DNA of 64,000 nt from Sipunculus nudus (taxonomy: Eukaryota; Annelida; Sipuncula; Golfingiida; Sipunculidae), in contig CM049316.1 of NCBI GenBank assembly GCA_026874595.1, forward strand, positions 37,683,695 to 37,747,694, in the 5' to 3' direction. Below, piece by piece: positions 20,040 to 31,900 of this stretch. A program made the position numbers and the translations under genes. Within the stretch, counting starts at the first letter, position 1. Every line of letters starts with the position of its first letter. The notes beneath the pieces are model-generated. The model had not been told where the DNA came from. It saw only the letters and a list, made by a program, of their open reading frames with translations, and did no database searches.

Positions 20040-21220
20040 ATGGCAGATTTCAAACCTGAGACATTTGTTTAGGATCTCGACCCTGATCAACTTGTACAGT
20101 TGACAAAGAAACAGTTGTTGCGTTTAGGATAACACTTAGGGCAAGGAGTGAAAAAAAGCTTTGAGAAAGCCTAATATCATTGCTAAAAATATGCAAGATC
20201 TAGTTAGCAAAGGTTTAATTGAAGAGAGTGAAGTGGAAACATAAAAAAAATGACAGCCTTGCTATGTAGTTGGAATTAAAAAGTTAGAAATGCAACATGA
20301 GCTAGCATTAAACAGTTAGAAAGGGAAGAACATGGGAAAGAAAAAGAAAACAAGAAATTGAGCTAAAATGACTAGAATTAGAAAGACTTAAATTAGGACA
20401 TAGTCTACGTGCTACCCCAACTCACAGTTTTGATGTTGCTAAACAAATTAGACTTGTCCCACCTTTATAAGAAAAAGAGGTTGATAAATATATCTTACAC
20501 TTCGAGAAAGTAGCTGAAAATTTAAAATGGCCTAAGTAAAACTGGACTATGCTGTTACAAAGTGTATTGACTGGCAATGCCAGGGAAATTTATACAGAGC
20601 TTTCAGTAGAAGCTGCTGCTGACTATGACCTTGTAAAACGGTTAATCCTAAAAGGTTATGAGTTAGTTCCGGAGGCTTAACGCCAGAAATTCAGAAATTA
20701 GGAAAAGCGCAAAAATCAGACCTACGTAGAATTTGCTAGGACAAAAGAGCAGTTTTTTTATCGCTGGTGAAGTTCTAAAAATGTAATGAAAGATTATGAC
20801 AATTCGCGCCAGTTGATTTTGCTTGAAGAATTTTAGCGCTGCATTTACGCAGATGTTTAACTTTTCTGGATGAGAAAAGTCCTGAAACACTTGACATTGC
20901 TGCTCAATTAGCTGATGATTATTCATTAACACACAAAATGTCCTTTACAAGCAAATTACACCAGTCATTCACAAACAAGAATGTAAATCAGTATGGTCAA
21001 AAGAAGTTTAAAGCGCAGTCACACAGTACTAGCTAGTAGTCTTGATAGTTCAACAAAATCCATTGCTGCACCTCAGTCCACGTCCACTGTGTCTGAATCC
21101 AACCAAAGCCAGTAATTTTCAGAGAAAATATGTAATTACTGCAAAAAAGGAAGGTCATCTAAAAATCTGACTGCTGGAAACTTGCAAATAAACCAAAGGG
21201 TAAACCTACTGGTTTTGTTT
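20040..21220 (+). pseudogene. gag: Gag remnant of the Gmr1-like element
   Basis: An ATG at 20040 opens MADFKPETFV, then an in-frame stop, then DLDPDQLVQLTKKQLL, the family's short N-terminal Gag helix. Further pieces in changing frames include IRLVPPL and a zinc-knuckle remnant around 21127-21180 (CNYCKK, then a displaced Cys-Trp). At least four stops or frameshifts destroy the frame. Confidence 0.65.
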
Positions 21221-21228
21221 CAAAATCT

Positions 21229-21693
21229 TTGCATAGCATAGTACAAGAGCGAGGCTCTTTTCATGTAAATAAGGGGTACAACTCCTTTATTGACTCTAAT
21301 AAAGAGTTTGATGCTACGGAGGCCAACGTGCCGTCTGAATCTAAAGAAGAATCCGAAGCTTGCGGGATAAAAACCTCAGTTGATTCCTGCGAGGAATTTA
21401 ATAAGGCTAGGTCCTTTCAAGACTCCTGCGAGGAATATCCCTTAAATAAGGCTAAGTCCTTTAATGACTTTTGCGAGAGTATTTTAAATGAGACCAAGTC
21501 CTCTTATGACAAACAGAAGTTTGCTTCTGCTGAGGAAAATTCCTCTGTGTACTACCATGAGGAGTTTGATGGTAATAAGGATGAAGATTCCTTTAATGAC
21601 GCTGAAAAAGAGTTTATGACTGACACTATCAGTGTCAGTTTTTTGTTTGATGAAACTGAGGTAGTAGATACCTCTACTAATGGGGTTATTTGA
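21229..21693 (+). CDS. Acidic Gag-protease linker of the Gmr1-like element (open fragment)
   Basis: A 154-aa open piece rich in Ser, Glu and Asp, following the gag knuckle. It contains an internal repeat (VDSCEEFNKARSF, QDSCEEYPLNKAKSF, NDFCES), apparently three diverged copies of a 15- to 17-residue unit. It has no catalytic motif. It lies between gag and protease, so it is most likely a spacer of the polyprotein and not a host gene. Confidence 0.5.
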   Translation: MHSIVQERGSFHVNKGYNSFIDSNKEFDATEANVPSESKEESEACGIKTSVDSCEEFNKARSFQDSCEEYPLNKAKSFNDFCESILNETKSSYDKQKFASAEENSSVYYHEEFDGNKDEDSFNDAEKEFMTDTISVSFLFDETEVVDTSTNGVI

Positions 21694-21763
21694 GCCATTC
21701 ATACATGATGGTTTTGTATCACTATCAAAAGATTTTTCAGATTCTACCACTATTAGAATTTAG

Positions 21764-22090
21764 TGGGACACTGGTTCAGGCCAGACTCTCATGTTAGCAA
21801 ACACTTTGCCATTTTCTAATAGGTCTTTTACTGGTGCACATGCACTTGTTAATGGTGTGTCTTCCGACAAACACACTTCAGTTCCGCTTCACAGTATACA
21901 TTTAAAGTCAGATTTAATTTTTGGGAATATTACTGCGGGCATAAGAACGTCTTTGCCCTTTAAGGGAATTCGTTGCTACTAGGCAATGATGTTGCAGGTG
22001 ACAAAGTACAGCCTTTACCAATAGTGACTGAAAAGCCGTCACTTGATCAGAACACTGATCCTGAAAATCAGGTACTGGTTTGTATCCTTC
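21764..22090 (+). pseudogene. Protease remnant of the Gmr1-like element
   Basis: The catalytic motif WDTGSGQTLML starts at 21764, right after an in-frame TAG. The domain continues through FSNRSFTGAHALV and IHLKSDLIFGNITAG, then, after a one-base frame change near 21980, LGNDVAGDKVQPLPIV and CAVTRSMAKK, which in this family join protease to the integrase side of the polyprotein. Confidence 0.65.
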
Positions 22091-22199
22091 ATGTGCTGTA
22101 ACTAGATCTATGGCCAAGAAAAACACACATGAGAATAATGGTCCAGACAATAACACTCTGGGAGTCACTAGTCACTCGTCTAACGACTCGCCCGTACAG

Positions 22200-22870
22200 G
22201 ATACAGCATTTTCAAGGTCAGAACTTATCGCGGAACAGCATAAGGACCCTGATATTTCATGTTATTTTCCCAGGGCAGTTTCTAAAGATGAACTGTCAAA
22301 GAACCCAGTTTGATTCTATGTAAAAATGGAGTGCTTATGCGTGAATGGCGACCACCTGATGTATGCGCTGATGATGAGTGGGCCATCAAACATCAAATAG
22401 TAATGCCCAGAGGTTATCGCAATGAAATTCTAAGATTGGCACATGAGGCTCCTTTGTCTGGCCATATAGGTATAAATAAAACTTATCAGAAAGTTAGTAC
22501 ACACTTCTATTGGCCTAACCTCAGGAAAGATGTTGTACAATAATGTAAATCATGCCATACATGCCAGATGGTGGGCAAGCCCAATCAGAATCCTCCTAAA
22601 ACCCCACTTAGGTCTATTCCGGCTTTCGAGGAACCTTTTAGTAGGATTATTGTTGATTGTGTTGGACCACTGCCCGAAACAAAATCTGGACATGAATACT
22701 TGCTGACAATTATATGCGCATCTACCAGGTTCCCTGAGGCAATACCATTGCAAAAAAATTAATGCCAAAAGTGTTGTCAAGGCTCTGACCAAGTTTTTTA
22801 CAACTTTTGGATTGCCAAAATCCGTACATTCTGACCAAGGGTCTAATTTTATATAGTCTTCAGTTTGCTT
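22200..22870 (+). pseudogene. Integrase remnant of the Gmr1-like element
   Basis: Contains an H2C2 zinc-binding module (LAHEAPLSGHIGINKTY, FYWPNLRKDV, CKSCHTCQ) interrupted by TAA at 22541-22543, and a catalytic-core segment with the first Asp in IIVDCVGPLPETKSG and the second in HSDQGSNF. The third acidic residue is absent because similarity stops near 22870. A frameshift lies near 22758. Integrase would insert element DNA; this copy cannot. Confidence 0.75.
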
Positions 22871-23203
22871 TCGAGATTATGACAGGAACTTCACTTTATA
22901 ATAACAACGGGTTGATTTTGAGAATGAATTTGGCTGTTATTCTCTGAGAAGATTTATGTGAACTGTCCATCTGGGTTTTATGTTATAAAGGAATTGTTGT
23001 CGCTGTGACAGTGGTGGTATCCAGGTAATGTACACTTTATTTATATACTTGTATTGATTTACTGTTGTACTGTTGTTACTGTATAATTGTATTGATTTAT
23101 TGTATTGTAATGTTAGGGTTGTTTTAGGAATAAATTATAGTTATTTGTTAACAAAAAACACTGACTTCTTTATTCATTCCCCTAGACATTTCACGCTTTC
23201 TAG

Positions 23204-23289
23204 TGTTACAGAATCTGATTTTTTTATCTCCATATCAAAATTTAGGTTCCTCACGACTACGTGATCTGTTGATATTAGGTTCCGTAACA
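23204..23289 (+). repeat. 3' LTR of the Gmr1-like element, internally deleted
   Basis: Begins TGTTACAGA and ends TTCCGTAACA like the 5' LTR but is only 86 bp instead of 415 bp; the middle of the LTR is missing. The 3' ~65 bp match the 5' copy at most positions. Confidence 0.65.
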
Positions 23290-25043
23290 ATGTATGCAGA
23301 GTAAGACAGATATCACCAAACGTCTACAGAAATGTGGGTGAATTGCTAGCTTTAAACAATTCACTACCAACCCAACGCAAAACACTGAGCGAGGGTTTTA
23401 ATTTTGTGCTCTATTATTATTCTGGACTCTTCAGCCGTTTTCGACACAATTAGCTCTATTGATCTCGCATTTTCAAACAACGTTTAGAAAATTAGGTTCG
23501 GGCTTCATTTCTGGAAATCAGATATCAGACCGTTGCGATTAGGGTGAAATCGGACCGTTATGATTTTCAGTACCCGAAATTGTAATATGATTGTTATGCT
23601 GATGATACCCCGATCGATTTACTTGTCTATCAGACCCGGTGGAAATTGGACAGATTTTGATCGGAATCAGTTGAATCCTGGTTCTGTGATATTAGAAGGT
23701 GGATGGCGAACATCAGGGTGTACTCGGACATTCATTTTTCTATGGAGACAAATATTTAATCATAATATGAACATTGAAACATCTGCACTGGCAACAGATG
23801 AAATATCGAATCCGGTTTAAGATCCTTCAAAATAGGTACAAAGAAGTGAACAATCCAGTCACATATATCGTGATCTAATTCCATTGCGGAAACTGCGATT
23901 TATAAGTTAATTGTAAGTCGCTTTTATAAACTAGTTTTGTTAATCATACTCTATTGAAATCTTTGTTGCACTAATTTTCATCCGTCCTACTTTTCATGAT
24001 ATTGTATTTTTTACAGAAGCTTTTACGCTTTATACTGTGCGCCGCTTTAGCGCAGGATTTTGTTCGTAATTTAGCGTTACATAAACATTGTTGTTAATTA
24101 TATAAATAAACGACCACCTGCGACTATTGATATAAGGGTCACCATAAAAATAACAAGAATAATCAATAAGAAAAGAACATGTAGAAATAATATATATTGA
24201 TTATGTTGACGCCTGGATGAAAAATAAAATGGCATACAAACTCAGGAGTGCGGAAATCATGTAATTTTATCGTTCGTCTGCCTTATTATATATTCTCCAT
24301 TCACTGGCTAAATGTTTTAATACATGCTGCTTTAAGTTGCATGAACCGTATAATCTGCATTGAACATAGCCTGATTTAAAACGTCACACCCGGCATGGGA
24401 AACGAGGAATTGCAAGAAACTTAAAGTATTTCTTTATACCTGCGGTCACAATGAACATTAAAAAAGTCCGAATGTTTCACAAATCCTTAAAATAATTTAT
24501 TTCCACTAGGACTTTTTCATTATTATCTTCTAAGCACATAATCTTTTAAGGCACTAACAACTCCAATACGCTAGTGCTAACAATGGTTCTTAAATATATT
24601 CAAAGATGATATTAATTGACAAAGTATTTTACAAGTTATATTTGATTCGGTTTGCCCACGTCCTGTAATTAGTCATATATAGAATGTAAATATGGTACAA
24701 GGATGGCGGTGTAGCTAGTTGAACACCACTTGGCCCTCAAACTATCTTTATGGAGCACATTATTTTAGTAGTATGATTTAATCTGAGTGTGCGCACCTGA
24801 ATTTAAGATAAAGATAAACAAATGGGCATCTTTCTTTTGTGTAAAATAGACACAATAAAAGAATATCTTTTTTCTCTCGGACATAAGAAGCATCCATTAA
24901 GAAAATACATCAATCAACTTAAACCTCTCCTCCTTACTCAGAAAGATTAATAATATGTGCCAAAATCACAGGAAAACATCTGTCATCTAGTCCACAATGT
25001 CAATTGCATTTCTTCTGCAAACCACATAGTTAACGGTATGGTG
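23290..25043. other. Intergenic stretch, nothing recognised
   Basis: AT-rich DNA without repeat arrays or exons that I can support. The open frame at 23560-23820 has no family signature. Confidence 0.5.
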
Positions 25044-27208
25044 TCATACAATGTCATACAACTCTGAATCGTCACACAAAGGGTTTTGATGTCTTCGTCT
25101 GTACCAGTCACAGCAGTGCCCTTCCTTGATACGTGTAAGCGTCATATTTCCAGGGTTACAGGCCTCACATTTGTTGGAAATGTCATAATTACACTTCACA
25201 TGCATATGGATAACCTGGTCCCATACAATTCCAAGTGAGGTCAGCATGCCACATGGCCTATTGGGAACGTTCATCTCATCAATATGCATCTGATTGGTAA
25301 TTTCCACAATGTCGATGTTAGTTTTCCGTCCAGCCTGTTGCCTGTTCCTTATCCAATGAGCCGACTCGGTGATCACCAGTCCTCTGATGTGATCAACCTT
25401 TGCTGACAGAACGGTTATCCCAATCACACCGTTATTTTCCCCAAACTTCACCCCAATAATGACCTGAAAGTAACATAAAAGCATTTTAACCTCAATTTAA
25501 AAAAAATGAACAACAAATCATGATTACACTTTTATTATGATTGTGCAGACAACGTTGTGGCCATACCGATTCATGTTCATGTCAAGTTGCAACGCAATTT
25601 TTTTATTTTTGGTTTTTATTTGCGCAACAACCCCTTTTTATCCTGTAAAGTGTGGTCAGAACTTTGAAAGTGGTTAAGATCAAGATGTTCTACTTTTAGC
25701 ATAAGTCTATCCCTACATATTACGCATATTATAGCTGTTTTTATAGTTAGTACTGAAATCAGATGATTGTTACCTCCATCGGCCATTATTTTACAGCCTG
25801 ACAAGGCTTGCTGGGAAAGCCTAGGAGGGCCTTTCCTTATGTGAATTCAAAGACATCTTTGAGGATACCACCTTCTGTTGCATAATTTCCATAGATTTCC
25901 CCGTTAATTGACACAGGATTCTCATTAAGGGCTGTGTCAAATCAGAAAGGAAACTTCACTCCAATTCTATGAATGCGGGCTGAATCTTCGAGCTAGTTGT
26001 TTCCATGTTTACTCGTTAAACAGCTCTTCCTACCAGTCTGCCCTATCTGTCCAAAATGCCATATTCGTATCTTTTCACTTTAAGACTACAATCAACTTTG
26101 CAGAAACGTGTTTTTATCTGGAGATTTATAATCAATTGACAGTTAAGAATACTTTGATTGTATCACATTTGATACCAATAAAAGACCCTGCATAGGGAGA
26201 AATTGTTGTTTGGATTTGTTTGGTTTATTTCATAGATAAGACTCGCTGGAAATATTAACCATTTCATCATAATGAAAACATGTCTAGGAAGATGTAGATC
26301 TAAGATTTATAAATTACCTCTCCAGTAGGTACATGAATCATCTGTAGGTCGAAAGTGTATTCTCTGGAATAAATATCAATATATCCTGATTTGTCAGAAA
26401 AATAATCTTGAATAGGCGATTCACGCTGTACACACGGACATGTGATAAACCCAAACGCAGAGATTCGGGAACCACGGACCATCAGACCAAGTGTTCGATA
26501 GCGAAAAATATACTTTATTTTTGAGATAACATGTTTCCGATCATCAAAATATACAGGTTCTGTGCTTATGAAGCGAATTCCTACGAACTCCCACCAATGT
26601 TTCGAGAAATGGTATTTTGATTTTCGTGGTTTTCCAGCTTTTATACTTGAAACACTCAATCTTGGAGTGAATGTCTCTAGGTGTCGTAACTGAGAAGAAA
26701 CACGGTTCATCTTGATTGTATGAAGACAGGACGCGTCATTGCCACGTGTATAAAAAATGTATGACTTTTGTATCATATAATATCCAATGGCCTGAAGAGT
26801 CATCATTTGGTAATAGCTCCTTGAATAGAAGGACGGCCAATTAAGGAAAGAACGAATCAGTTGTAAGAATTGCCCAGATATATTGAGAGGCGGAATGAAG
26901 AATTTATCGAGTTTAAAAGCAAGACCGTCAGTTTCAACAAGCATGTTATATTTGGAATCTGTGAGATTTCTAAAAATGACCTGTAGGTTGTTGCCCTCGG
27001 GAGGCTGGTCTCCTATAAGTTTACAGTAACTGCTCAGTGAGTCATAGAAAAACATTACTTGCCCAGGAGTCATATCATGAGGAAGGTATGGAAACTTCAA
27101 TATGTACTGCAGGATGAAACGTATATCGTTCCCACAAATATCGCTTGAAAAGGGATTTAAAACGCGCATTAAGTAAGATACAACACTGACTGTTACTGCG
27201 AAATTCAT
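25044..27208 (-). CDS. Secreted protein of unknown family, Cys-rich C-terminus (2 exons)
   Basis: Exon 1 runs 27208 down to 26318 (donor GAG|GTAATT), exon 2 25463 down to 25044 (acceptor tttcag), phase 0, giving 436 aa. The first ~22 residues (MNFAVTVSVVSYLM...) form a plausible signal peptide. The middle (residues ~100-290) is rich in Tyr, Phe and basic residues, with SKHWWEFVGIRF and FGFITCPCVQRES. Exon 2 opens VIIGVKFGENNGVIGIT and ends in a cluster with CNYD, CEACNPGN, HCCDW and LCDDSE, probably disulphide-bonded. I do not recognise the family. Two decayed copies in this window (28.0-28.95 and 54.5-55.2 kb) keep the same start and the HWWEF region, so it is a genuine, multiplying gene family. 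Extracellular role is inferred. Confidence 0.65.
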
Positions 27209-27851
27209 ATCTGCCGGTAAATCTCAAATTGAAGTGTATGCGGAGGTGCCTCTTAGGGTAGCTAATTCCCTTGTACCGTACACATGAAGCCTTCCGTGGT
27301 ATACTCGGTATGTATTTCCCCATATCTCCTTCCTTTTTTTATATCATTTTTCGTGTACGGTTTGAAACTTTGCCCTGTTTTTGTTGTTTTTTATTGGTTC
27401 TGAATGGTACCTGTCAATTATCGCACTGATGCCACCAAATAACCCAGAATGACCTCTGAATGGATTCTTTTAACCTGTCAATCTAATGTTTTCCACCAGA
27501 AGATCGTAATTTGGATTAAGAAATTCCATTTGTACGCATGGTATGAAAACCATTTATGTTTCTTCAGTTCCATATCTTCTGTGAAAAAAAGCATGAAGCA
27601 TAAATATCTATATATACTGTAAATAGACCATACACCCTAGACTTTTTCAAACATCAGATTGTCTGAAATATAAGTGGGCAAAAATAGGTATTTTCTTACT
27701 TCTCTGATAGTATACAGTAATTGTATTACAGGGTTTAAAATCTTTTCATCGTTTTAAGTGCGAAACATAAAACCCTAATGAATCATAATTCTCTATAGGT
27801 GGAACCACAATAGTTAGCCAATGACCCATCATTAAGAAGAAAAGTGCGTCT

Positions 27852-27887
<36 letters not shown>

Positions 27888-27952
27888 GGAAATGGTATAC
27901 ACAGAAAACCATTTCCTTCTATATACAATGAATCAACACGGCTATTCATACA

Positions 27953-28003
<51 letters not shown>

Positions 28004-28050
28004 CATGCATATATTTATAAGCTAAAAGTTTAAAATTAATTAAGAGTATT
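27209..28050. other. Upstream flank of the secreted gene with microsatellites
   Basis: Holds (CA)n-(TA)n at 27852-27887 and (TA)n at 27955-28002. No additional exon is supported, though an upstream non-coding exon of the minus-strand gene cannot be excluded. Confidence 0.45.
27852..28002. repeat. (CA)n and (TA)n microsatellites
   Basis: (CA)n with a short TA tail at 27852-27887 and (TA)n at 27955-28002 enclose 67 bp of unique DNA. Confidence 0.92.
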
Positions 28051-28950
28051 CTGTCCTGGAAACACCGAGTCTTAGAATGAACGTTTCTAGGTCTTGTAAC
28101 TGAAAAGAAATACGGTTCGTCTTGATTGTATGAAGACAGGACGCGCCATTGTCATGTTCATATAAAAATGTATACCGATTGTTGTATCAAATAATATCCA
28201 ATTGCCTGAACCATCATCATTATGGAATGCCTCCACGCACAGAGCAACAGCCAATAAAATATGGAAAGAAGTAACATAGAATTAAACAAAAAAAAAAAAA
28301 CCTGTTGCTTGTTTCCTTCTGAAGACTGAACTGCTAGAAGTCATGAAAAAACATTACCTGATCATGTGTCATATCATGACGAATGTGTCGCAACTTCATT
28401 GTGTACTGCAGGATTAGATTTATATTGTTCTACGACCGGCTTCTGATGCTCAGGGGTAGAGCACAGGACTCAAAGCCGGAAGATTATGAGTTTGAATCTC
28501 AGCCGAGGCGGTGAGATTTTTCACGGTCGGGCCAGGGTGAGCGCTCTGTAGGCTTAATGCGAAGGCCGTGCCCAACGGCCGTGTATCACTCACAAACAAG
28601 TGCGCATTTCGGGGTTCCCCTATGGTATCACCCAGCAATGGGGACGATTACGCACCCAGGGCCCGCAGGTGCAGACGTCACCGGGCCTGGTTGCGGCCAG
28701 GATATAAAATATGAGGAAGCGTGTGATACTGCACTGTCGCGTAGGTCGAAACCGGAACGGATTTCTGCAGATGTACATAAAGGTAGTTAAGTTAGCATTA
28801 AAAATTGGACGTGGTTACCTCCACCAAAATAAATATTAAAAAAGAAAAATTATATTGTTTCCGTAAATATCGTGTGAAAAAAATGTAAAACGCGCTGATT
28901 CTCTGTGTGAAATTCCTTTCTGCCGGTTAAATAGAAGTTTATACTGAGGT
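28050..28950 (-). pseudogene. Decayed copy of the secreted Cys-rich gene, split by a SINE
   Basis: Segments match the gene at 25044-27208 in the same order and orientation: 28075-28170 to the region at ~26670-26760, 28310-28425 to ~26990-27120, and 28850-28940 to ~27125-27225. The part corresponding to ~26770-26990 is shortened. Indels and stops break every frame, and a 420-bp SINE interrupts it at 28430. The gap in gene similarity is exactly filled by the SINE. A nearby tandem duplication of the functional gene followed by decay is the simplest history. Confidence 0.8.
28430..28849 (+). mobile_element. tRNA-derived SINE with 10-bp target duplication
   Basis: Flanked by the direct repeat TTATATTGTT at 28420-28429 and 28850-28859. 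The head carries RNA polymerase III promoter boxes: A box TGCTCAGGGGTAGAGCA from about 28446 and B box GAGTTTGAATCTC at about 28488-28500. It has an A-rich 3' end. It occupies precisely the gap in the pseudogene, which independently defines its borders. Confidence 0.85.
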
Positions 28951-31900
28951 TACTCATTAGATAACTTATTGTACACATGGAGCTCTTTGTAGGTTTCTCC
29001 TCATGTATTTCACCCTTGCCTCTTTCCTTTTACTTTCTTCGTGTACGGCCTGAACCTATGTTTAAGGTTTTATGTTGTCAATGTTGTTTTTCTGTTGCTT
29101 ATTGAAAATGGTAACGTTCAACACGGATTCTACTGAATATGTCTGAATGATCTGTGAATGGATTATCTCATATGTCAAAAAATGTATTCAGCCATTTATA
29201 TATAAATGTAATTTATATATATATATAATGTTTCCTTTAGTTAAAATCATTACCGTTTGACTAAGTTACTTCGAACTTTGCATCCAGGGAGGTCCTGAGG
29301 GAGATCTCTTTGTACACCTAAAATTAGGTCATGGTGACCTATATTCTGCAAGCTATGGGGTAAAAGCATGAATTTAAGCATCCTCACATGCAGAATCTTC
29401 TCAGTGATTAAGGAAGGCTGTTTAACAAATTTTGTGCGTTTGTCTTTCAAAAGTAAATCGAGTGTTTTCATCATATCACTTTAGACTGCCAGGATGGAAA
29501 TTTTATCAGAATTTGCCCTCCTAGATCTTCAGAACTTAAGGCCACTTTTATGGTCCATTTTGAGTTAAATTTTGATACAAAAGCTCCAGTATATTAATAA
29601 TTAATGCATGGACCGCCATGAAAATTTCATCAACACTGGTTTCAGTGAAATATTGTTAACATATGTCCTCGAATAAATGACTGTCTGGTTTCAGAAAATA
29701 AAAATGGACTCTCTGGTTTTAACTTTGCAGGCAGAAGACTGTGTACAAGCCTTAATGTACATGGACAGGAATGTGAGCGCTTCTAAGGGGAAAATACAAA
29801 TCGGAGAAGTTGATCGAGGTGTTTTAGGTAAAGTGTGAAAGGCTTTCTAACAGGACCTGCTGTACTGGAAATAGAGCTGGAAGTGAAACGCTTAACATCC
29901 AAGTTTGGAATCTTGAAAGAAAATACAGTCCAACGAATAAAAATGTCACAAAATGGTTACTTTCCCCATCTGGCAAAGCATATACAGAACTAGTTTTCAT
30001 GGCAAATCATTGGGATATCAGTGTGCTGTTGTTTTCAGGTTTTATGTTTCAGCTGGATTTAAAGAAAGAATGTCTTTAATTATAAACTTCCCTTAGTGTA
30101 TCTTGCTTTTCGATAATTATCCCCTGGCAAAGTTCTGTCTGTCCATCCACCCGGAAATGGCTTGTGGAACTATAAATAACTCTTTAGAAAAATATTTAAA
30201 AATTAAAAGTATTTTTTATTATGGCTATATTTCATTAAAGCTTTGATGAATGAAAATTACTTTAAGTGTTATAAAAGGGAATTAGGTTAATTTTTAAACT
30301 GTGTTTCAATACTGTTTGAATTGCCATCAATTTTGGACCTGTCTTATTTCAGGATGTGCCCTCCTCTGAGCTCAGTTCAAAACTTTAGACACGACCGTTA
30401 TCTTCACTCAAGGTAGTTTGTTTATCGTTGGACATGATTAGACCATAATATGCAACCCTTCAGACTTGGCGGATTATCTTGTCCAGATTTTGGCTGTCTA
30501 TTATGTTTTTTATTTAGCCTATGCTGATGTATATTGTATGTTTTTGGCATTTTACAGACAACTATTTGGGTAGAGCAGTACCAAGGCCGCACAACCTAAG
30601 GATACAAATACAGAAGGAATGCATGGATGGATTTGAAAACAACATTTCAACTGAGGAACTATCAGAAAATAATTCATTCCTCCGTTCATGTGTGCAGGCT
30701 CAACATTTCTTCAGAGTTCAGGTTCTAAATTTAAGTTTTCAGTGACTTTTTCACTTTATTGGTGAATCTTTCCCTACAGGTGTCTTCTAGATGATGCACA
30801 TTTATGCGCGATATCCTCTATCACTAATTTGTTTGATATTATTCAGTTATTTTCAATAAATTAAGTATATTCATCTCAGCTGAATTTCAATCAATCTGAG
30901 CTTAAGCAGTGGATCTAGGCCCATTGGTCTCTGTCTGTCCATCTGGCTGGCTGTCGATTATATATATATATATATATAAACTGTAATCAGGCATTTCATG
31001 TAATGACTAAAGGTTTTAAGCATTTTAATGTAAAGACTGATTCACTGAGGCATTTCATGAAATTACAAAAATTTCCAGGTATTACATGTTATCACTAAAA
31101 TCTTGTGATCAATAAACGCAGTTTGGCTGATGCGTTTTATATAGGTAAATAGTATTCTTGCTTATTCGTAATTCCATGTGCTCTATTTTACAAAATGGCC
31201 GGCCTAACTTATACGTGTTTTGATTGTATGGACGATTTATCTTTGCGTATGAGGGTAAAACTGGTTCTGAGGCTCAAAAGGTTTTAATGGCATAATCAGG
31301 CCATTATTCGTTCACATCATATCAGTTTTCTGATCTAAGTATTCTGATGATGCACTCAGATCTGAGCAATCTTCACTTTAACCTGTATTATGCAACTAAC
31401 AGCTACCAGGGGGTACCATGAGGAGTTATTTGATCACTACTGATCTGTTCATAACCTTTATATATACATTATATTTTTTTATTATATATACATATATTTA
31501 CATATAAATATATGTATGTGTGTTATAACATATCGAAGGACATAACCTACAAGAATTGATCCTATTATTTAAATCTGCTAATATTTTGATAAGTTACCTA
31601 ATACATACTCAGATATACCATACTGTTCCACAAACTCTCTCCAAGACAAGCCGCTCTCGGAATCTTTGCACAGGTACACTTTTATGTCTATACCAAACCT
31701 TTATGTTTCAGTTTGGGGTTGACATTTTATGAGTAGACAGTAAGAGTGAATATGACACAGAATGCGTGCAGATGAACAGGATTTGGTGTAGAACATTAAG
31801 TGCAACTGCTAATTAGTAAGCATTGCTCTGGGCCAAGGGGACCTTATCCTGTTACCTCATCTCAGGGTACCAAGTAACTGGCTGAATGAGTAAGGTTTCC

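Larger units (their letters stand above)
19472..23289 (+). mobile_element. Gmr1-like Ty3/gypsy LTR retrotransposon, decayed, internally deleted
   Basis: Bounded by LTR copies that share the same 3' ~65 bp. Order inside: tRNA-Pro-type primer site, gag with zinc knuckle, acidic linker, protease with DTGS, then integrase (H2C2 zinc finger and catalytic core) directly after protease, with no reverse transcriptase between. In typical Ty3/gypsy elements integrase comes last; integrase before RT defines the Gmr1 group, so RT and RNase H were probably downstream and deleted along with the end of integrase. Multiple stops and frameshifts show it is dead. No target duplication is recognisable. Confidence 0.75.

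Noticed and set aside
28446-28500. Possible functional tRNA gene
   Set aside because: A and B boxes are present but the sequence does not fold as a complete tRNA by eye; it is the head of a SINE with target duplications.
29731-29827. Open segment with acceptor TTGCAG and donor GTAAAG
   Set aside because: Nothing in phase could be joined to it on either side and the peptide matches no family I know; it may be a repeat fragment.
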